The position numbers and the translations under genes were made by a program. Source: a virus. From it: a DNA stretch of 46,317 nucleotides. This document shows, piece after piece, positions 7,911 through 13,935 of the stretch. Positions within the stretch are counted from its first letter, which is position 1. Every line of letters begins with the position of its first letter. The notes under the pieces were generated by a model that had not been told where the DNA came from, made no database searches, and saw only the letters and a program-made list of their open reading frames with translations. The stretch is taken from positions 1 to 46,317 of the IMG/VR virus record IMGVR_UViG_3300031673_014237, one strand, 5' to 3'.

Positions 7911-8168
7911 ATGAAAAATAACAAAATAGCAGGGATTATAAACCCAGAAATGGAAAAGAAAGCAGAAGATTTCGAAGCCAATTGGGATCTGGTGAACATG
8001 ATAGACAGCCTATGCTGTGACTTTATAGACGAACACGACGGCATTTATGCCGAAGATGTCTATGTGGCATTGGAAAGGGTAAAATGGCATTTTCTGCAAA
8101 CCCATGTCGAAACGAGGATAGAAAGGCGACTGGAAAAGGCTGGAATAAAACTGCCAGAACTTGAATAA
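7911..8168 (+). CDS. Hypothetical protein, 85 aa
   Basis: ATG 7911 follows ACAGGAGACGACC. It is acidic and helical with a basic C-terminal helix (VETRIERRLEKAG). No family recognised. It is the only gene between the pentamer array and the alternating-core arrays. Confidence 0.6.
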   Translation: MKNNKIAGIINPEMEKKAEDFEANWDLVNMIDSLCCDFIDEHDGIYAEDVYVALERVKWHFLQTHVETRIERRLEKAGIKLPELE

Positions 8169-8187
8169 TAATCTTTTCAAGATTTGA

Positions 8188-8206
8188 ACAGCTTTTCAGT
8201 ATAATA
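8188..8206 (+). promoter_or_regulatory. Putative promoter, -10 TATAAT with shared upstream motif
   Basis: ACAGCTT then TTCAGTATAATA, the same pair of motifs as at 868-888, lies about 45 bases before the start of the coiled-coil gene. The distance allows transcription start and a ribosome site (AAGGAG). Support is from two copies only. Confidence 0.3.
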
Positions 8207-8249
8207 AGATAAAGGATAAAATAAACAATCAAATAAGAAGGAGAAAAAA

Positions 8250-8633
8250 ATGTCAGACGAAACAGGTTATATAGATTATGATGAGATGGACAAAAAGTAT
8301 CCTGAATTCAGGAAGAATCTCCTTACCCTAATCACCAACAATCGCAAAGAATTCCCTGATCTTCCAGTATGGAAAATAGTTCATCTTCTTGGTAAAGTTT
8401 GTAGAGAACTCGGGGATTACCAAAAAGATTTCAATGACCAAACTAAAAAGAAATCACAAATTCAAATAGAAAAGCAAACAGCAGAACTCAAAAGCCAAAT
8501 CCTCGACAGAGGCTTGGAAATTATGAATAATGAATATCATCTACGGGACGCTATCTCAGATATAGAAAAGGCAAAAAGGGATGAGGAAAAAAGCGAGGCA
8601 GAATCCCAAGCAGAAAAAGAGAGATGGAAATAA
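8250..8633 (+). CDS. Hypothetical coiled-coil protein, 127 aa
   Basis: ATG 8250 with AAGGAG upstream. The N-terminal half (KYPEFRKNLLTLI ... VHLLGKVCRELGDYQ) may be globular; the rest is a charged coiled coil. No family recognised. After its TAA the same reading frame continues as RKP/SEP repeats (array 1) until TAA at 8796, so array 1 lies in frame with this gene but behind a stop codon. Confidence 0.6.
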   Translation: MSDETGYIDYDEMDKKYPEFRKNLLTLITNNRKEFPDLPVWKIVHLLGKVCRELGDYQKDFNDQTKKKSQIQIEKQTAELKSQILDRGLEIMNNEYHLRDAISDIEKAKRDEEKSEAESQAEKERWK

Positions 8634-8641
8634 AAGGATAA

Positions 8642-8831
8642 AAACAAGCCAGCGGGGTGGAGAAAACCATCAAGACTGAGCGAGCCAGTTAAAACGAGAA
8701 AACCACATTATAGGAGCGAACCAAGCAACAAGAGAAAACCATATTATAGGAGCGAGCCAATTTTCACGAGAAAACCAATAAGCCGGAGCGAGCCATAAGG
8801 GTTGAGAAAACCACAGTTCCCGAGCGTATCT
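8642..8831 (+). repeat. Alternating-core array 1 (18-bp unit, 36-bp period)
   Basis: Core A GAGAAAACCA occurs at 8660, 8696, 8732, 8768 and 8804; core B GAGCGAGCCA (one GAGCGAACCA) at 8678, 8714, 8750 and 8786. All neighbouring starts are exactly 18 bp apart, with 8-bp spacers of differing sequence. A degenerate B core leads in at 8642 (AAACAAGCCA) and a truncated one ends it at 8822 (GAGCGTATCT). In one frame it reads RKPxxxSEPxxx, but TAA at 8796 interrupts this. The right end lies just upstream of the ParB-like gene. Confidence 0.95.
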
Positions 8832-8861
8832 ATTAACCTTTAACAAAAGGAGTTTTCAACA

Positions 8862-9602
8862 ATGACAAAGAAAACTAACAACAAAATCACTTACATCAAA
8901 GCAGGAGAGCTTGTGGTAGACATGGACCTCTACCCCAGGCAAAAGATCAATCGTTTCCATGTCAGCAAACTTCATGAAGCCCTGAAATCTGGAAAAGAAC
9001 TTCCCCCAATCTATGCAGACAAAGAAACAAAAATAATCTCAGACGGCAATCATCGGGTTGAGGCATATTTGAAATTCGGAGGGCCTATGCAAGAAGTCCC
9101 GGCCTTCATAAAAGATTACAAAGGGAACAAGGCAGAAATGTTCAAAGACGCAGTAACCCTCAACTCCTCTCATGGCATGGCCTTCAGCATTTTTGATATT
9201 GGAAGAATTCTGATGAAATGTGAGGGCATGGAAATAAAGATTGATATGGTCTGCCGGTATTTGAACATTACAGAACACAAGGCGGAGAAAATCCTCAACA
9301 GGATAAAGCCGGTAGTAGCACCAACCAAGAAAGGGAAAATGAAAGAAACTGGAGTCAAGGTCTCTATTAAAAGAGGAATGACTAAGCTCAGTTCTCAGGA
9401 TTCCATCACAGAGGAACAGGCAGAGATTAACGAGCACGCTTTGGGGGTGGCGGCAACACGCCTTGCAAAAGACCTGCTGGACAAGATCAAAGGCAATTGC
9501 ATACTCTATACTGCTGATTTGATTTACATGCTTGAAAAACTCCGTGATGCCCTTACTATAGTAATAGAGGCACATAAAGAAGATGAGGCTCAAGAAGGAT
9601 AA
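8862..9602 (+). CDS. ParB/Srx-fold (ParBc) domain protein
   Basis: 246 residues after AAAAGGAG. The N-terminal ParBc domain contains GELVVDMDLYPRQKINRFHV and the nucleotide-binding block IISDGNHRVEAYL (residues 59-70, with G62-N63-H64-R65). A middle segment (MEIKIDMVCRYLNITEHKAEKI) resembles the HTH that follows ParBc in ParB proteins. The C-terminal helices are unassigned. Phage ParBc proteins may be partition proteins, CTPases or regulators. It is placed between array 1 and array 2, so the arrays are candidate binding sites, though nothing here proves that. Confidence 0.8.
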   Translation: MTKKTNNKITYIKAGELVVDMDLYPRQKINRFHVSKLHEALKSGKELPPIYADKETKIISDGNHRVEAYLKFGGPMQEVPAFIKDYKGNKAEMFKDAVTLNSSHGMAFSIFDIGRILMKCEGMEIKIDMVCRYLNITEHKAEKILNRIKPVVAPTKKGKMKETGVKVSIKRGMTKLSSQDSITEEQAEINEHALGVAATRLAKDLLDKIKGNCILYTADLIYMLEKLRDALTIVIEAHKEDEAQEG

Positions 9603-9846
9603 AGAAATTGTGCCACCCAGTACGAGGAAACCATTGTTTATGAGCGAGCCATTTGGTTTGAGAAACCCATCAAGGGCGAGCGAGCCACTTAACCGAAGAA
9701 AACCGCTCATGGGAAGCGAGCCACCGGCGATGAGAAAACCATTTCATTCGAGCGAGCCACAAGACCCGAGAAAACCAACTTCAAAGAGCGTATTCCAAAA
9801 AAGAAAGGAGGTGCATAAAATCAGGCTAAGGCAATCTAACCATTAA
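9583..9846 (+). CDS. Possible RKPxxxSEPxxx 12-residue repeat protein spanning array 2
   Basis: An 87-codon open frame starts with ATG inside the last 20 bases of the ParB-like gene (another frame) and runs through the whole of array 2. It would encode about four copies of a 12-residue unit (RKPLFMSEPFGL, RNPSRASEPLNR, RKPLMGSEPPAM, RKPFHSSEPQDP), basic and proline-rich, with no known fold. The ribosome site is weak (GAGG about 12 bases upstream), so coupling would be needed. Arrays 1 and 3 carry stops in the equivalent frame, so this may be chance or a real exception. Confidence 0.35.
   Translation: MRLKKDKEIVPPSTRKPLFMSEPFGLRNPSRASEPLNRRKPLMGSEPPAMRKPFHSSEPQDPRKPTSKSVFQKRKEVHKIRLRQSNH
9606..9795 (+). 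repeat. Alternating-core array 2 (18-bp unit, 36-bp period)
   Basis: A cores at 9624 (GAGGAAACCA), 9660 (GAGAAACCCA), 9696 (AAGAAAACCG), 9732 and 9768 (both GAGAAAACCA); B cores at 9642, 9678, 9714 (AAGCGAGCCA) and 9750. Spacing is exactly 18 bp throughout, with unrelated 8-bp spacers. A degenerate B core leads in at 9606 and the array ends at 9786 with GAGCGTATTC, nearly the same terminal variant as array 1. It lies between the ParB-like gene and the Tnp_20-like gene. Confidence 0.95.
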
Positions 9847-9871
9847 CTGACAAAATAGGGAGGATTTAAAA

Positions 9872-10597
9872 ATGGCTAACTACAACAGATACGATTTGAG
9901 GAGAGTCACCAAGACCTTGTATGATATTCAAGATATAAGGAAAAGAGTGGAAGGAAGGCTTGGCCTCAAATCCAACGGCGTACAAAAGAAAATAAACGTA
10001 GGCGATGGGTCAAATTTAAAAGCAAACATTAATGAGGATGTCTTCAACCTTTTGAATGTGCTTTTAGCTTTCATGCAGAATGAAGAGAAAAAGCTCACAA
10101 AGCAACAAAAGGAAATGATCGATGATAGTTTTCCTTTTGGGACAATCCTAAGAGAGCAACAGGGAATCGATTACAAATTGGCCGGAGTAATCCTGTCTGA
10201 GATCGACATAGAGGAAGGCTCGACAGTGAGCAAACTCTGGAGATTTTGTGGACTTGACCCAACAGCTAAAAGCAAGAAAGGGGAAAAGAATAAGTATAAC
10301 AAATTCCTCAAAACTAAGTTGGTTGGAACATTCGGGCACATGGCTATACTCAGATTCAGCCATCCATACAGAGCTGTTTACGATGCCCGCAAGATGAGAA
10401 GAGAAAGTCAGGAGTGGGGAGAACGACCAGGGCACAGGCACAACGATGCTATACGATATGCCGTGAAAATGTGGATTGCCAATTGGTTATATCCCACATG
10501 GAGGGCACTAGAGGGGTTGCCAGTAAGACCCCCTTATCATGAGGAAAAACTTGGGCATAAGCACGATGATAAATCCAAGCCCAAGAATAAAAAGTGA
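9872..10597 (+). CDS. IS110-transposase C-terminal (Tnp_20/HhH)-like protein without a DEDD domain
   Basis: 241 residues after AGGGAGGA. The N-terminus is helical. From about residue 98 the pattern GIDYKLAGVILSEI ... KLWRFCGLDPTAKSKKGEK ... LKTKLVGTFGHMAILR ... YRAVYDARK follows the Tnp_20 domain of IS110 transposases (a helix-hairpin-helix 'PGIG...A..lleEI', then 'yaGl.P...KG'). The C-terminus GHRHNDAIRYAVKMWIANWL ... GLPVRPPYHEEKLGHKH is shared, as I recall, with a phage and archaeal group of such proteins. The RuvC-like DEDD domain needed for IS110 recombination is absent, and no insertion-sequence ends are visible. It is flanked on both sides by repeat arrays. Nucleic-acid binding is likely; activity is unknown. 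Confidence 0.65.
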   Translation: MANYNRYDLRRVTKTLYDIQDIRKRVEGRLGLKSNGVQKKINVGDGSNLKANINEDVFNLLNVLLAFMQNEEKKLTKQQKEMIDDSFPFGTILREQQGIDYKLAGVILSEIDIEEGSTVSKLWRFCGLDPTAKSKKGEKNKYNKFLKTKLVGTFGHMAILRFSHPYRAVYDARKMRRESQEWGERPGHRHNDAIRYAVKMWIANWLYPTWRALEGLPVRPPYHEEKLGHKHDDKSKPKNKK

Positions 10598-10607
10598 TTA
10601 AAGGAGA

Positions 10608-10632
10608 GCCGCCGCTTTCACATAGCGGCGGC
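10608..10632 (+). other. Perfect 9-bp inverted repeat (hairpin) left of array 3
   Basis: GCCGCCGCT at 10608-10616 and AGCGGCGGC at 10624-10632 form a GC-rich stem with loop TTCACAT. It starts 10 bases after the Tnp_20-like gene. It lacks a following T-run, so it is a poor intrinsic terminator and may be a structural boundary of array 3. Confidence 0.8.
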
Positions 10633-10647
10633 CCATAACATAATGCC

Positions 10648-10863
10648 AAACGAACCAAGGAAACCGTTGTCAAAAGCGAGCCAAGAGGAAAGAGAAAACC
10701 ATAGTTCGAGAGCGAGCCATATCAGGAGAGAAAACCATTGTTAAAGAGCGAGTCATATAATATGAGAAACCCTCAACTATAAAGCGAGCCAGGTTTGAGG
10801 AGAAAACCATTAATCACGAGCGAGCCAGGATCTCGGAGAAAACCATTAATAACGAGCGAGCCG
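10648..10863 (+). repeat. Alternating-core array 3 (18-bp unit, 36-bp period)
   Basis: B cores at 10674, 10710, 10746 (GAGCGAGTCA), 10782 (AAGCGAGCCA), 10818 and 10854 (GAGCGAGCCG). A cores at 10657 (AAGGAAACCG), 10692, 10728, 10764 (GAGAAACCCT), 10800 and 10836. The spacing is 18 bp except at the left, where one unit is 17 bp and a degenerate B core (AAACGAACCA, 10648) directly abuts the first A core. In the RKP/SEP frame it has stops (TAG at 10702, TAA at 10779), so the array as a whole is not coding. Hairpins lie at both ends. Confidence 0.95.
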
Positions 10864-10903
10864 GAAAGCACAGCGGGATTTTAAATGAGCCTGCTGTGCT
10901 TCC
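10863..10903 (+). other. Long imperfect hairpin at right end of array 3
   Basis: GGAAAGCACAGCGGG (10863-10877) pairs with CCTGCTGTGCTTCC (10890-10903) over about 14 bp, with one bulged A and one G-T pair; the loop is ATTTTAAATGAG. It starts at the last base of the final core B. It may be a terminator (followed by AAAACAA, not T) or a boundary of an array RNA. Confidence 0.75.
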
Positions 10904-10930
10904 AAAACAATTAAACAAGGGAGCCCCAAA

Positions 10931-11041
10931 ATGAGCAAAAAGAAGAAAAAGAAACCTCCCAAACCCTCAAAAAGGGCAGTAGTCAAAGGGACGCCTGAAA
11001 CCAAAAAGAAGAAAAAAAAGAAGAAGAGTAAAGGAAAATAG
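10931..11041 (+). CDS. Lys-rich mini-protein, 36 aa
   Basis: ATG 10931 has GGGAG about 9 bases upstream and the frame ends at TAG 11039-11041. The product is almost wholly basic: MSKKKKKKPPKPSKRA, a short neutral piece, then TKKKKKKKKSKGK. It could bind nucleic acid or acidic proteins. The first codons are nearly the same as those of the Maf-like gene (MSKKKK). No family assigned. It overlaps nothing and is followed two bases later by the next gene. Confidence 0.5.
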   Translation: MSKKKKKKPPKPSKRAVVKGTPETKKKKKKKKSKGK

Positions 11042-11043
11042 CT

Positions 11044-11838
11044 ATGCAAAAGCTCCCAAACAAAAGAGTCATAATCAATGATTTTATCCCTAGTCCAGAA
11101 AATGTAAGGAAATGCGATTCAGGGCACACAACCAACGGCCACTGGATGGTTCTTGCCTCTTTTCTGCCTAAAGTCTTTCAGGACAAAGTCGCAGAGCTCA
11201 CTTCGGCAAAGGCTGAATATCCTCACGGTCAAGACGTGATAGAAGCAATGTCCAAGAGGGAATTCCATGAGTGCAATTTTTCTGATCAAAATGAAAAAGA
11301 GGGAATTCTTATCTATAAATGTACAAATTTCAAAATTGCCTTTACCACAGTTTACATCCTATATCTCCATAAGCACATAGCAAATTTAAAAATAATGGCA
11401 AGCAGCCCAGAGGAACCGGCAAAATTAATTCAAGGGCCTGTTGGGATATTAGATAAAGACAAAGAAATTGGCGTTTTAATGCCATGTCTCTTGCGAATGA
11501 AAGGGGAAAATAGTATGAAAAAACCAATAGTTGTCTGCTTATGTGGTTCTACTCGATTCAAAGACAAATTTGTAGAAGCAAATCTTCAAGAGACTTTATC
11601 TGGAAAGATTGTACTTACGATAGGCTGTGATATGAGACCAGATGATGAAATTTTTAAGGACATGACTCCTGATACTTTTGCGGCCACAAAAAGAAATCTT
11701 GATAGATTACATTTAGCGAAAATTGATTTGTCTGATGAAGTGTTGATTTTGAATGTAGGAGGCTATATCGGAGAATCCACAACCAATGAATTAAATTATG
11801 CTAAGAAAAAAGGCAAGAAAGTGAGGTATTTAGAATGA
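11044..11838 (+). CDS. Fusion: unknown N-terminal domain plus nucleoside 2-deoxyribosyltransferase-like (SLOG-type) domain
   Basis: 264 residues. Residues 158-264 (MKKPIVVCLCGSTRFKDKF ... LDRLHLAKIDLSDEVLIL, NVGGYIGESTTNELNYAKK) match the phage and bacterial family related to nucleoside 2-deoxyribosyltransferases and other nucleotide-processing Rossmannoids. The N-terminal 157 residues (containing SGHTTNGHWMVLASFLPKVF) are unassigned. An in-frame ATG at 11515 with AAAGGGGAA upstream could start the C-terminal domain alone, so two products are possible. The next gene overlaps by ATGA. Confidence 0.7.
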   Translation: MQKLPNKRVIINDFIPSPENVRKCDSGHTTNGHWMVLASFLPKVFQDKVAELTSAKAEYPHGQDVIEAMSKREFHECNFSDQNEKEGILIYKCTNFKIAFTTVYILYLHKHIANLKIMASSPEEPAKLIQGPVGILDKDKEIGVLMPCLLRMKGENSMKKPIVVCLCGSTRFKDKFVEANLQETLSGKIVLTIGCDMRPDDEIFKDMTPDTFAATKRNLDRLHLAKIDLSDEVLILNVGGYIGESTTNELNYAKKKGKKVRYLE

Positions 11839-13331
11839 TACAAAGAACAGTCATTAATTCTACAGAAGGCGGGGCCAGAATCAAAGGCACAATCCCAATG
11901 CCCCTTTGTGATTTCATCGAGAAATATTGCAAGAAGACAATTGACAAATCCAAGCTCACTCCTTTGCTTGAACTGGCAGATGATGGAGACAAACTAATTG
12001 AAAAGGTCATCCCGCTATTACAAGACGACATTGACAATCTGGACATAATCATTAAAAGTTCGCGAATAGGGCTGGCCGCCTCCGAAGGCATAAAAAAGTT
12101 AATGTCCCGCAAGGCATATGAAAAATTGATGAAGAAAAAGACTGAAAAGATTTTTGAAATATGCCTTATGGAGGCCAGGCAGGAGTGTGGCAATAATTTT
12201 GTCGAGATCAACCACAAGTTTTATGAGAAACTCCTAAAGCAAATCCACAAACCTCAACTACAACACATCATAAGGCTGTCCCAGTGCAATTTCAAACACT
12301 CTGAGGAGGCCCACATCGCTTCAATCAAAAACCCTCTGGTCAATGTAGCTATCTATGGAGCAAGCCGAGCGATTCAGGGCAGGGCTTTAAAGGCAGACGA
12401 GACACTGGTAAACTTCCTGAAGGATAAGAAGGTTGCATTCACCCGATTGGAAAGGAACAGTCTGATCCTAAACACAGCTAAAAAGGCATCTGAATCCTTG
12501 AAAAAGTCTTATACAGAGACCTTAGAGTTGTTGAAAAAATACAATGAGACAAAAGAAGATGCCCTATTAAGGCCAATTGAACCAGAAGAGGTCAATTTAG
12601 ACGATGCAGAGGAATACTTTAAAACCGGGAATTGGGCACATCCTTTGTTGGATGCGGAAAAGGTTTTATTGAGTTCAAACAACAGAAAATCAACCCTAAG
12701 ACAAAAGGCAATAAGAGTCCTCAATAAAGCAACCAAAATGAGAAAAGAGGCTATTGAAACTGCCAAATGGAATGAAGACACCAACCTAGACCATGAACGA
12801 AAACTCCTCCAATACAACGATCTGATTGAAAGGGCAAAAAAACTTGGCAAAAAGGACAAAGAGTTTGACAAAGCCCTCAAACTGCTAATAAAAGCAACTA
12901 AACTATTGCCGAACGAAATTGAAGGAAGATGGGGGCTGGCAACTGCCCTCCACCATTCAGGCAATCTTAAAATGTCCATCATTGAATATAAAAAACTGGT
13001 CAAAGACTTCCCCGACAATGCAGGATTCAGATTTGAGCTTGGACAAGTTTTCCTAGTCAATAACCAGATACAAGACGGCCTCCGAGAAATCGGTAAGGCT
13101 ATGGAAAGCACAAAAGAATTTGATTCTTTTCTGATCCGGGTTGGTGAAATCTATGAGCAAAGCGGAATGATGGAAGAGGCCCTAACAGCATATGAAAATT
13201 ATCTTGAGAAATTCCCATATGACTTCAAAGCTTGGAATCATAAAGGCAATTGCCTACATAAAATCGGCAGAGAAGCAGAGGCCAAAGAAGCATATAACAA
13301 GGCTCAATCTATAAGCCCAAAAAACAAATGA
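11835..13331 (+). CDS. TPR-repeat protein, 498 aa
   Basis: The start overlaps the previous stop (ATGA). The first 330 residues are highly charged helices with no recognised domain. From about residue 335 tetratricopeptide units are visible (ALKLLIKATKLLPNEIEGRW; AGFRFELGQVFLVNNQIQDG; LIRVGEIYEQSGMMEEALTA; AWNHKGNCLHKIGREAEAKE). TPRs mediate protein-protein contact. The partner and role are unknown. No signal peptide is present. Confidence 0.75.
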   Translation: MIQRTVINSTEGGARIKGTIPMPLCDFIEKYCKKTIDKSKLTPLLELADDGDKLIEKVIPLLQDDIDNLDIIIKSSRIGLAASEGIKKLMSRKAYEKLMKKKTEKIFEICLMEARQECGNNFVEINHKFYEKLLKQIHKPQLQHIIRLSQCNFKHSEEAHIASIKNPLVNVAIYGASRAIQGRALKADETLVNFLKDKKVAFTRLERNSLILNTAKKASESLKKSYTETLELLKKYNETKEDALLRPIEPEEVNLDDAEEYFKTGNWAHPLLDAEKVLLSSNNRKSTLRQKAIRVLNKATKMRKEAIETAKWNEDTNLDHERKLLQYNDLIERAKKLGKKDKEFDKALKLLIKATKLLPNEIEGRWGLATALHHSGNLKMSIIEYKKLVKDFPDNAGFRFELGQVFLVNNQIQDGLREIGKAMESTKEFDSFLIRVGEIYEQSGMMEEALTAYENYLEKFPYDFKAWNHKGNCLHKIGREAEAKEAYNKAQSISPKNK

Positions 13332-13615
13332 GCCAATCCTGCTTGCAAGACCCTGAACGAAATTTATGGATTGCAGTAATGCATCGGGCATATGATGATC
13401 TACTTCTAAACCCCGATAATTATGGCCTAAATAAGAAAAGAGAAATCGAATTTTTGAAAGAGAAGACTGTATCATGGGTCAAAGAACAGAGAACCTCTAT
13501 AGGAAGTTTCTCATGGATATGCGGAGTGTTGGATCTACCAATAGAGGAAATGAGAAATTTAATGTTGGAACACAAGGAAAGAGAAGCCCATGATTATCTC
13601 CTTCGGAAAACATAA
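13328..13615 (+). CDS. Hypothetical phage protein, 95 aa
   Basis: Overlaps the TPR gene stop (ATGA). The sequence (NLWIAVMHRAYDDLLLNP ... SIGSFSWICGVLDLPIEEMR) looks like a compact helical phage regulatory or replication-accessory protein often found beside DUF3820 genes, but I cannot name a family. It overlaps the next small gene by 26 bases. Confidence 0.6.
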   Translation: MSQSCLQDPERNLWIAVMHRAYDDLLLNPDNYGLNKKREIEFLKEKTVSWVKEQRTSIGSFSWICGVLDLPIEEMRNLMLEHKEREAHDYLLRKT

Positions 13616-13766
13616 GGGCAAAGAGATAGAAGAAATTCCCTCTGGTTACCTCAAGTGGTTACTGGAGCAAGCCTTCATTGAAGAGGATAGGCATACCGAA
13701 CTATTTGAAGCCATTGAATATGAAATGGCCGTCAGAGACAGAAGTTATGGACACTTTTATGAGTAA
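13590..13766 (+). CDS. DUF3820-family small protein, 58 aa
   Basis: ATG 13590 lies within the end of the previous gene, with AAGGAAAG upstream. The product MIISFGKHKGKEIEEIPSGY (then LKWLL and a short helical tail) matches the DUF3820 pattern 'FGKHKG..l.eiP..YL.WL'. The family is widespread in phages and sometimes lies next to exonuclease domains; its function is unknown. It is the last plus-strand gene before the convergent region. Confidence 0.75.
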   Translation: MIISFGKHKGKEIEEIPSGYLKWLLEQAFIEEDRHTELFEAIEYEMAVRDRSYGHFYE

Positions 13767-13829
13767 TTACAAAAGATTTTTCTCTCTCAAACTTTGTATT
13801 GCTTGAGTCTCCAAAATAGCCTTTTAACC

Positions 13830-13931
13830 TCATAAAGCCGATGAAGCAAGTGGGCAATTTTTTGCCATATCTAAAATGACATTGAGATCATTAATCATTA
13901 TTTCCTCTATGCTGCTGGTATGTTTTGTCAT
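13830..13931 (-). pseudogene. Small frame, possibly frameshifted remnant at the 3' end of the late operon
   Basis: After the last tail-fibre gene, AAGGAG and then ATG (13931) open a 33-codon frame (MTKHTSSIEEIMIND ...). At a run of six A (GGCAAAAAATTG on the minus strand) a shift of one base would join it to a more protein-like tail (IAHLLHRLYEVKRLFWRLKQ, then YKV and stop). This may be a 48-residue gene broken by a one-base indel, or chance. Confidence 0.25.
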
Positions 13932-13935
13932 TTGA

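Noticed and set aside
9872-10597. Complete IS110 insertion sequence
   Set aside because: The protein lacks the N-terminal DEDD (RuvC-like) domain, and no element ends or target duplication are visible; the flanks are repeat arrays and phage genes.
10608-10632. Intrinsic terminator after the Tnp_20-like gene
   Set aside because: The stem is strong but is followed by CCATAACATA without a T-run; it was kept as a hairpin of unknown role.
8642-10863. CRISPR arrays
   Set aside because: Cores are 10 bp and spacers only 8 bp, two different cores alternate, and there is no cas gene. CRISPR repeats and spacers are about 25-40 bp each.
13767-13829. tRNA or other RNA gene in the convergent gap
   Set aside because: No cloverleaf or CCA-type end can be made out and the sequence is AT-rich with no strong stem. 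I see nothing definite in this stretch.
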